Shown here in pieces: positions 56,188-64,000 of a stretch of DNA of 64,000 nt. Each line of letters begins with the position of its first letter. The first letter of the stretch is position 1. The position numbers were made by a program, and so were the translations under genes. Source of the stretch: Phymatolithon calcareum (lineage: Eukaryota; Rhodophyta; Florideophyceae; Hapalidiales); assembly GCA_977006965.1 (NCBI GenBank), contig OZ345353.1, positions 4,588,001 to 4,652,000 of the forward strand. Direction: 5' to 3'. Below the pieces are notes generated by a model. The model searched no databases. It saw only the letters and a list, made by a program, of their open reading frames with translations, and was not told where the DNA came from.

Positions 56188-56418
56188 AATATCTCTCTCC
56201 TCGTACCTCAGGTCTTCGGCTTTGCCTTAATAATCAGGCTTTTCCTCGAGTTCTTGTTTCGCTTTCAATAGGCGTAGGGCGAAGTGTTCCCCCAATTGCG
56301 CCCTTCTAGTTTCTGGTGGCACAATTTTGCAGAGTGCTCTCATTCGGTTCTTCAGGCGAAGTGCGAAGCGCACTACAATGAGGGAGTAGAACAGCTTTTC
56401 TGCTTGGTCAATTTGCGG

Positions 56419-57499
56419 TTAGATAGATCTCGTCCATGGAGTAAGGTGTCGGGCATACTCCCACCTGCATTGCACAAGTGTCTTGTAGATTGCAATGCTC
56501 TTCGCTGTAGTTAGGACCCTGGCGTTCATTCCGATATCCCGGAGGCCTAGAATGACTCCCTTCGCTTTCCTGAATCTTTTTAACGCTGCGTGCTCAGTAA
56601 CTCCCTTGTTGACGATGGTAGTGCTAAGGTATTCAAGACGTCCTGTTTCGTGGAGTTCCGCATCAGCTAGGCAGAACTTTCTCTTGAATAGTCCTGGGTA
56701 GATGAGGACTTTGCTTTTTCCCTTTTTCGTATTCCATGTCATTCCATTTTCCCTAGACCGTCCCGTCGCTGTGTCAAAAAGCCACTGCATTCCGTCGGAG
56801 TTCGTCGCTTGTACTTGGACGTCGTCTGCAAAAAGGATTGATGGGTGCCTCGAACGTATCCATTAACAAGTTATACAGACATGGGCTTAGTGAGGAGCCT
56901 TGTGGTACTCCCCGGTCGATCAGGAGCCACCGTTTTTCCTCGTCAGCTACAGGGGATACCCATGACGGTTTCAGTGGTTAATTTACCATTTCGGCGATGT
57001 ACGGGGGTAAACATCTCTCGACTCTAAATTGCAGGATGTTGCAAGGGACGAGGTCATAAGCAGAGGATAGGTCTAGGACAGCAACGAAGCGGTGGCCTCT
57101 CTTCATCGTGCTTGTCGCTCTCAAAATCGCGAGTTCCGTGCTTTTGTTCTTCTGAAATCCCAACTGGAATCTGTGGAATTTGTACCTCTCCCGTATTTCC
57201 GAGTCCAACGCGGAGTCGATAATTTTCCGGACTTGACTCAACGGAGAAATAAGCCGGTTGTTACATGGAATATGTGCCGGTCCTTTCTTTTGAATGGGAA
57301 TCATGGTTTCCCTACGCCATTCTGCTGGCTTGCACTGAAGTCTGTCGCACACCTCCCAGAGGGATGCTAGTAAGTCACCGCTCATGTTTGGGTTTGCTTG
57401 TAACATCACTATTCCAATCTTGTCTAGTCCAAGAGCCTTCCCGCAGGGAGCGCGTAGTAGCGCCACTGTAATGCCTTCCCGGGTGGCCTTGGGGACCAC
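56419..57499 (-). pseudogene. LINE ORF2 reverse transcriptase
   Basis: KALGLDKIGIVMLQ, WRRETMIPIQKKGPAH, FQLGFQKNKSTELAI and FVAVLDLSSAYDLV (first catalytic Asp) are in one frame (56978-57499). RGVPQGSSLSPCLYNLLMDTF and FADDVQVQ follow in other frames, with MTWNTKKGKSKVL and GRLEYLSTTI downstream (56419-56790). Catalytic residues are present, but at least two frameshifts separate them. Confidence 0.88.
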
Positions 57500-57896
57500 A
57501 AACTGTCTTATAGTTAGCTTCCAGGGCTTTTCTGTCTTGAAAAGATTTTCTATGTGAGCTGTGAGTACTCTCTGGTGTACCGAGGCCCTAAAGACCGCTT
57601 GATACCTTCGCGCTTGTTCTTGCGTTTCAGAATCTTGCTTAGGGTTGTTTTTGCTTTTCGCGGCGATCGGTCTTCCATGTCCTCCACGAACTTTTGATAT
57701 TGGTCCTTCTTATCTTTTGGAACTGCTGCCCGCATTTCTTCGCAGAATTTGGCCTAGGCTAACAAATCGACGGGCGATTTGGTTCGCATCGCTTTTCGTT
57801 AAAATCTGGTTCGTTCTTTTGCCTTGTCGTCCAGCGTTCGGGTCCAGAAGGGCTTATAGCGTGGGGGGCGCCTACGCTTGTTACCCCATGGTTCGC

Positions 57897-58709
57897 TTAG
57901 GAGGCCGCGGAACTTCTCGTACCACTTATAGAGTTCTTTCTGGCTTTCAGATTTTCCAGCATCTTCGGGCCCCACTTTTCCAACGACGTTGATGCCGTTT
58001 TTGCGCGCTCTGCGCTCTTCCGCGCTGTTGCCGATACGAGGGATTCGACGCCTGCCGGGGCAGGTTTTGTGTATTGAACCTTCGTGATGATTGGGAGGTG
58101 TCCAACTCTTACCCCATCCCACATTCCTCCGGGAGTTTCTACTCTTGAAGAATCTATTCCTTTTGTCATGAACATGTCAATGTTGCTGTTTCCTTCCGTG
58201 GTTCGAAAAGTGGCACCCGGGGTTGCGTGGATTTTCCAGTTGCACCTTGCTGCCCACTGGACCGAGTGTCTTCCTCTTGTTTTAGTGACGGTGTCCCAAT
58301 GTTGGTGTCTTGCGTTCAGGTCTCCCATCAGTACTGATCTCCCCCTGCAGTACATTTGGACGATTTCAAGACAACTGTAAGTTTTCAATTTTAGTGTACG
58401 AGGAGAGATATAGGCTACTGCGCCGTAGATTCCTGCGGTAACCGTGATAATCAGCTTTATGTTCGGCGTGGCATTTCGGTATACGACTTTGGACGCTATA
58501 CCACCTCGAGTGAGTAGCCCCACGACGCCTCTCGGCTTAGACCGAGGCGGACGGGGGCGAGTCGCGGACGCTTGTTGGTACGGCACCCTTAGGGATTGGT
58601 CTGGTTTCTGCCATGTCTCGGTTAATCCCAGTAAGTCGACTGAGTGACATTGAAACAAATGTTCGATTAGGCGTGGCGTTTCGGGAGAGCGCCAAAGTTG
58701 AACGTGCAA
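57897..58709 (-). pseudogene. LINE ORF2 endonuclease domain
   Basis: Contains the expected order for an AP-type endonuclease: VDLLGLTETW (metal-binding Glu), YGAVAYISP, VLMGDLNARHQHWD (catalytic Asp/Asn and His), TTEGNSNIDMFM and VGHLPIITKV (Asp-His type end). It nicks target DNA to prime reverse transcription. The domain itself is a single open frame, unlike the rest of ORF2. Confidence 0.85.
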
Positions 58710-58731
58710 ATCTTTAACTTCGGGTTCTGGA

Positions 58732-60943
58732 TCACTGGGTGATACAAGCCGACGGTGTGTTTTGCGATGCCGTCAAGGGGGTTTTGTTGGTGTTCGTCGG
58801 GCTTGTTTTCGTAGCGGTACTTGGGCGTGCTCGTGGATCCTGGGCGGCCGCAGCCGGTCTCTCGTTGTGTTCCCCAGTCTCGTCGGTAGCAAAAGCATGC
58901 TCATCATTTCCAGTTTCTCTTTGTGGAGCCAGCGCGTTTCTCCCGATATCATTCTCGGAATTTCCTCGGGCTCCATGGAGCCTTCGCCCTCGGTCGATAT
59001 CGCGTTCGAGGTCGTCATATTCCAGCGCTGTTTCTTCTTCCAGCAGTCGAAGAACATGTTCGGCTATCTCCAAGTTTTCTCGGTACCACTTTCTTGTGAG
59101 GTAATCGGCAGTCCCTGCGGCGCATTTTCTCATTCTAGATCGGATGGCGTGTAGGATTCTCTTTGTCCGTTCTTTTCCAGAGATATTTTTCCGTGCCGGC
59201 ATTGCGCCTCTCCAAATGCTGAACTTTGGGTCGTATGAAAGGCAGGCTGCGCGTAGGGTAACGACAGTTCACTGGACCAGCGGCTCCTCTGTGAGGACTT
59301 CTAATATTATCCCCCCAATGAAGGAAAGTCCAAGGATCGCCCTTCGTTGTAGTTCTTTCTTGAGGTGGTTGTAGAGCTCTTTGAGTTGATTTGGGTCATC
59401 TCTGTTGCGCGAACATCCACGGATATACAGAGGCACCAGCTTAGGTGGGGACTTCTGTGGGCGCACGGTTTTCTTGAGCACGTGTTCCAGCTGGGCAATT
59501 TTTCCTTTTTCGCGCATGGTGAACATTCGATATGTGGGGCTGTGCGCGGCGGCTATTTCTGGATACGTTCTACGGCGCTCTTGTTTGCTCCTTAGGATTA
59601 CAGCTTCCGAAGACTGCCCGACGCTTGGAGCGGGGGGCCTTGCGCTTTGGTGGTCAATGTTAGCCTCCGGGGTCGGTGGCGAACAGACGGGTTGGGCATC
59701 CTTTTCGAGTAATGCAGGTCGGGCGCCCGAAACGGTCAGGGCGGGTAAGGCCGGCAGCTTTGGCTGCATCGCGTGTTCCGGAGATGGTGATTCCTGCGGT
59801 TTGAATGCCGACGGGAGATTTTCTTGGTTTGCCGTCCGTGATTGCCGCGGCTCACGTTATTCTTTACTCTCCATCTCCGGGAGACTCTCGCGAAGATTCC
59901 TGAGGGTCCGTTCGGGTGATTGGTGTTCCGAATCTTGCTTTCGGGCGAGAATGTGGAACTCTGCTTGGAGCAGAGACCCAATCTGTACGAGTTGTGTCAC
60001 CGAGTTCGTCAATGCTTCAAAATATGCTCTTTCCACAATTCGGTGTCTAGTTGCTTGGTTTGGATCGTCAGTTTCGTGGTTCTCGGTCCTTCGTTTCTCG
60101 TTTCGCACTTCCGCTAGCTCAATCGCCAGCCGCACGATGGGCCCTCCGCAGAATGCGTTGCGATCTCTGCATTGAGCTCCGACAGCTCCACATCTACTAG
60201 GTTCTTGTAGTTTCAGAGGGTCAAGGGACTTGCACTTGGGACATAGAACACTTTTCCGAAAACAGATGAATATACTTCCGTTCGGACATATGGACTTGTT
60301 TTCTGTTTGAAACTGGTAATGACAATGGGATTTCGGGCGCGATTGCGTGTCGTCGAGGCTGCAGTAACGTGAGCTTGCCTTCTTCTGCAGTAGGCATTTT
60401 TTTGGAGCTTAGGTCTTGGGAGGGATAGATTTTAATCACCTCTCGTGCAGGAGAGCTGGTGTTGTCTTCGTCGCTTGGGCTTCTGCTTTCGTAATGGGTT
60501 TCTCGAGCTAGATTCTTCTTCCGGTGGTTCTTCAGAGATTTCGTGGGCATAGTTGGGTCTTCGTAGGATGCTAAGTGGACTGAGTGTTCGCTCGATTTGT
60601 ATTTGTTCTTTTCGTTTCGTTTAACTTTGATCATCGTTCGGGCTGCATTTTTTTCATCTGTTTTCTTCTTTCGGGACAGCTCGACAATGGCGATGGTATT
60701 GTTGCGTCCTTTCATGATCTTGTTCTCATTGCTCAAATTGTCAGGTGACGGAGTAGTTCTGATAGTTGCCTTACTAGCTCGTCTCGCGCGCGTGGCGGCG
60801 GACGGTGGGGCCTTCGGGGCAAGTGCCTGTTGTTTCATACTTCGGGTCAAAATAATTGATTTCGCTTGTTTCACCGTGGGTGTCAAATTTCGTCTGGACA
60901 AATTTGTCCCGCTTTGCTTATCACCGGCGTCGTCAGTCTCCAT
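58732..60943 (-). pseudogene. LINE ORF1-like region
   Basis: Starts METDDAGDKQSG, is strongly basic and Ser/Pro-rich, then shows a Cys pattern (CPNGSIFICF, LCPKCKSLD, RCGAV, QCRDRNAFCGG near 60130-60280) that could bind zinc. After frame changes it continues at 59769-59269 (YRMFTMREKGKIAQLEHVLK, VPLYIRGCSRN). Then, past one in-frame TGA at 59269-59271, it runs to 58732 (MPARKNISGKERTKRILHAI). LINE ORF1 proteins bind the element's RNA. The zinc motif assignment is tentative. Confidence 0.6.
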
Positions 60944-61096
60944 TTTCGGGAGCAAACCCGTGGATCGGAGCGCCTCTCGCCGGTTGATTAGGATCGCGGG
61001 GATCCTCTACGCTGTGCTTTTCTTCTGCCTCGCTCTTTCTCCTTTTTCGATCTCCGGACCGATCGGGCTTTTTTGAAGTTTAAAATGGCTTCGGAT

Positions 61097-62011
61097 CTAG
61101 CTGAAGTTGTTTGCGCACCGTCGAAGCGAAAATTGTGTCGTTATATCTATGGGAATTCGACCATTCGCTCGCAGTGAGGACATCAGAAAGCCATGGGTAG
61201 TGGATGGATCGGATTCGAAAGCGTATTTTGAAGATGGGATGTTAATTGAGGGAAATTTCAAAGGCCATGGAGGGGGCTCAGTTCGGATCCTAGTTACACA
61301 AGAAAATCTCTCGACAGGTGAAGGGTGATCTGTGTTTAAACTACATTTTCTTCCTTTGGGAAAGGGGAAGGCACATACATTTACCAGGAGAACAGCCATG
61401 ACCTTCCCGAATTCTTCACTATAGTCTACGGCATTATTCACCGATTTTTCTACCCGTGCATTAAACTTTAGCCGCATCCTCCTCTTTTTGAGATAGGATT
61501 TCAGCACCGTGTTTGAAGTATAGCAAAGTGAAATGACCAAATTGGCGATCTTGGAGTCTGGTACCATAAAATCAAGATCGCTTTCTGTGCCATCTTGAAC
61601 ATCGTTGAGACGTTTCCGATCTTGAACGCGAATTCTTTCAGGTGGTGCAGTTCCTGCGGACCGCATTGGATCGGCATTGCCGAGAGCCGATGGCGCTATT
61701 CCAGTAGATGAGCCGAAAATGCTTTCTAGTTCTAGGTTCTCCGTTTCCTGCAGAAGAGCACTTCGTGTTTTGTCGCTAATTCCTGGTGTCGTGCTTGATG
61801 GCTGAGATACAACTGCCTGCGTGGCTGTACTCGCAGATTTTTTGGTCCATTCGCGTTCTGGGGAACATGAAGAATGCTTATGAGCATGAAACAGGAATTC
61901 CATGGTTTCCGATACACCTGGGAGATCGGCTCCATCGGTAGCCCCTTCTTTCTCAGTATATGGTTCCGCATTCTCGTCCATTTCAACCGGCAGCTCGTGG
62001 CGACAGTACAT
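61097..62011 (-). CDS. Unknown protein, 304 residues
   Basis: ATG at 62011 (MYCRHELPVEMDENAEPYTE), single open frame. The N-terminal half is acidic and Ser/Thr-rich, likely disordered. The middle has a helical basic block (VLKSYLKKRRMRLKFNARVE) and AVLLVNVCAFPFPKGRK. The C-terminal part is Pro/Ser-rich and ends SLRRCANNFS. No domain is recognised. The stop lies about 20 bp from the apparent 5' end of the LINE, so its 3' end may have been altered by that insertion. The start overlaps an AG-GTATGT sequence that could instead be a splice donor, so an exon rather than a whole gene is possible. Confidence 0.4.
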   Translation of the reverse strand: MYCRHELPVEMDENAEPYTEKEGATDGADLPGVSETMEFLFHAHKHSSCSPEREWTKKSASTATQAVVSQPSSTTPGISDKTRSALLQETENLELESIFGSSTGIAPSALGNADPMRSAGTAPPERIRVQDRKRLNDVQDGTESDLDFMVPDSKIANLVISLCYTSNTVLKSYLKKRRMRLKFNARVEKSVNNAVDYSEEFGKVMAVLLVNVCAFPFPKGRKCSLNTDHPSPVERFSCVTRIRTEPPPWPLKFPSINIPSSKYAFESDPSTTHGFLMSSLRANGRIPIDITTQFSLRRCANNFS

Positions 62012-62388
62012 ACCTGGGATGTGGTGCGTAAGTACGTACTAAAGAGCGGGGTGGAGATGGAAAAATGCGGTCGCGGACACGGACGGACATGTTTGAAATT
62101 CATTCCGTCGTGTGTTGTCAGGGGATGGGAGCAGTATATTGGTACTGAAATTTACGGCAATATACTGCTATTTCCGTAAATTGGCCTGTCGTTTCCAATG
62201 GAAAAGTAAACTTCTGCGTCGTAAACAATTGCAGTATGTATTGGCTAGCAGATCTGAGTTATATCTGTCGATAAGCGTACCACGCATCGATACAATCTCG
62301 CTGTTCTATTCTAGCTGTATGCGTCGTTTCCAAGGTGGAACCGATGTCATAGTGTAAACAAAAGGGTAGAAACTGTGTGGAAATTCCC

Positions 62389-63330
62389 TCATTGTTCACA
62401 TCCCTCCTTCCGTTGTTCTACTCTCGACCGACCGATGGCCGCACGACTGAAGCGAGAACATGTCGTTAAAGCGCTCATGACACGAGAACCTGACACAGTG
62501 AAAAAGGTTATTTCACGAAAAGGGAGCGCTCCCGAAATGAGTTGCTGGGTATACGCGTGCCCAAGAAAGAACCGCTGCCCCTCCGGGTGTACCTTTCGAG
62601 AAAGGAACTGGGTGGACAAACCTTTCAAACGCTTAACAATATCACCGGCAGATGTGTCTGCAACAACGACATCATTCCCTGCTCCTGCTGCAAGGAGAAA
62701 AGCCCTGTGCCTGGCAAACACCTCCCACCGGAATCTCTAATGTCAAAGAGCTGCGCAGGTCTGGTAAAAACGGAGTAACAAGCATCAGGTATGGCACTGG
62801 TGTTTGAGCTTCGACGCTCAGTAAGTACCAGTTTAGAATTATGTTTTCCGTCCTTAAAAAAGAAGGCGCCTGCACATTTGCAACAGAATCGACCGCTTTC
62901 CTTCCGATGCTCGTTTCCACGAAACTTGTACCGCTTTCCATATCAACTCAAATTCTGGACTGAGTTCGAATGGAAATCATCTTCGCCAAGATTCGTCAAA
63001 CACTCAAAGTCCGACTTGAATGAAAAGACACCACAGATATCAAATTGAACATGCTTCCATCGTGCATCCAAAAGAAGAGCTGCAAGTTCGAAAGCTAGAC
63101 TTGCAGACACCATATGTCTGACAAGATCCTCATGACTGTATTCGTCCTCTGGAACAGTCCACCGCAACCTCAGCGTTCTCGCCAACAACGAATGCTCCAA
63201 GAATGGATCGTTAAATCAGCTCCAAAAAGGTTCCAGATATCCGTTGAGAAGCCGCGTGTGCCATTGCGAGCGCGTCTTCATCGTTTCGGCCTGTCTTCTA
63301 AAATATTACAGCTCTAGATCATGAAGCTGG
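62389..63330 (-). pseudogene. Fragmented minus-strand gene, part 2
   Basis: Successive minus-strand frames with protein-like content: KTGRNDEDALAMAHAASQRI (about 63230-63290), EDEYSHEDLVRHMVSASL to AALLLDARWKHVQFD (62943-63160), and weaker pieces to 62389. They change phase repeatedly, through small introns or decay. The block MVSASLAFELAALLLDA loosely resembles LLQASVHIDNIAALVAG of the A/B family; this is a weak by-eye similarity. Confidence 0.3.
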
Positions 63331-63483
63331 AGACCGCCTTCTTTCCCCGGTCCTTGTATAGCTTCCCGAAGCGTGAGCGAACAGAGAATCAGCCCGCTGA
63401 GAAGACGTAAGAAATCCAGCGCTCTGTCGTTGGCCATCTTCCACTTCCGACTCAGCACGGAAACAGAACCCACGCCTGGTGTC

Positions 63484-63777
63484 TCAGCAAGCAGAGACTT
63501 CCGTACAGTTCAGCGAGTGTGTGGTCTGAGACAAGATCATGTACTCTCTTAAGCTTACGAATTTAGTTTCTTGCAATTTAAGGCTCAGGGAGATTCCGGC
63601 GTTCAAGCTTGAACCTGCTGCACCTTCCTGCTCGCCAAGTTGAAACCCCTGTTTAACCAGTTCTGAAGCATACGCGTCACGAGCACTTTCCAAAGCGTCA
63701 TATTCCGGTGTGCAAAATAGAACAGCGATTCTAATGACAGCTAGAGCCAGTGCAAACCCCCCATAAATGGAGAGCAT
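63484..63777 (-). pseudogene. Fragmented minus-strand gene, part 1b
   Basis: 97 codons from an ATG at 63777, starting with a membrane segment (IYGGFALALAVIRIAVLF), then EYDALESARDAYASELVKQG and SLKLQETKFVSLREYMILS. It follows the frame at 63793-64000 with a phase change, so they are probably one gene. Confidence 0.35.
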
Positions 63778-63792
63778 TGTCGCGATGCCCCG

Positions 63793-64000
63793 TCAAAGGC
63801 CAGCGGTGGAGTCTCGAAGAGCTTTCTCTGTTCCATCTTGTGTCGCATGCGTCATGAGCATTCTCTCAGAAACGGCCCCAAGCGTGTATCTTGCTGCGAA
63901 GTCAACCTTGCATCCTGCAGAGTGCGAGATGGCATGGGCCATGCTTGTAAGTTGCAAGCCTCTTAGGGGAATAAAGAATTCATAGACCTTGACATCGGCC
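63793..64000 (-). pseudogene. Partial reading frame running off the window end
   Basis: Open from the last base of the window to a TGA at 63793-63795: VKVYEFFIPLRGLQLTSMAH, AARYTLGAVSERMLMTHATQ. Its N-terminus is outside the window. Family unknown. Confidence 0.35.

Larger units (their letters stand above)
55165..61075 (-). mobile_element. LINE (non-LTR retrotransposon), near full length but decayed
   Basis: Minus-strand order is ORF1-like (60943 to 58732), apurinic-type endonuclease (58709 to 57897), reverse transcriptase (57499 to about 56420) and C-terminal region (56187 to about 55500), then a T-rich (A-rich on its own strand) end near 55155-55185. Many frameshifts. Its 3' end meets the 3' end of the plus-strand LINE. 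Confidence 0.85.

Noticed and set aside
59405-60175. 256-codon plus-strand frame
   Set aside because: Antisense to the LINE ORF1 region; composition (Cys/Ser/Arg/Trp-rich) is typical of a shadow.

Overview
The window is eukaryotic nuclear DNA, repeat-dense and gene-poor. I see no operon structure, rRNA or tRNA. Coding remnants are broken by single-base frameshifts and surrounded by decayed transposable elements: Ty3/Gypsy with a chromodomain, LINE-type non-LTR elements, a Crypton-like tyrosine recombinase and a solo LTR. A plant-type FCS-like zinc finger gene and compact, apparently intron-poor genes would fit an algal genome, perhaps a red macroalga. That assignment is inference with low confidence, because no organism-specific marker is present.

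Layout. Positions 1-8297 and 41150-49446 are two copies of one 8.3 kb segment in direct orientation. They align without an indel at a constant offset of 41149 bases, with about twenty substitutions noted by eye. Each copy contains: an unknown-family gene remnant A (minus); an intact Sel1-repeat protein gene (minus); a 3' remnant of a second Sel1 gene; a longer but frameshifted paralogue B of gene A (minus); and, immediately 5' of B, a 0.9 kb element whose ends are inverted arrays of a 29-bp repeat. A and B lie in tandem with related 3' flanks. The right breakpoint (8297/49446) falls inside what looks like the upstream part of gene B. In copy 2 a membrane-protein reading frame continues across this region. 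In copy 1 the segment is joined to an unrelated 5'-truncated gene.

From 8.3 to 36 kb the DNA is a mosaic of dispersed repeat families, here named R1 (gene tail plus hairpin minisatellite), R2 (about 0.7 kb), R3 (about 1.2 kb) and R4 (64-bp minisatellite). R4-R2-R3 form two inverted arms (10451-13380 and 26041-28625) around 12.7 kb. That interval holds the zinc-finger gene, the Crypton-like recombinase, an unknown gene and decayed Gypsy and LINE reverse transcriptases. Positions 36.2-38.2 kb hold a 5'-truncated Gypsy element with its 3' LTR, and 39.0-40.2 kb a third R3 copy.

From 49.4 to 64 kb come the membrane-protein remnant, a region of weak diverged repeats, two LINE copies meeting tail to tail near 55.16 kb (the plus-strand one split by a solo LTR with a 5-bp target duplication), an unknown 304-codon gene, and a fragmented minus-strand gene running off the window end. 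The best candidates for intact host genes are the two Sel1 genes, the zinc-finger gene (14690-15220), the 163-aa gene (21681-22172) and the 304-aa gene (61097-62011).
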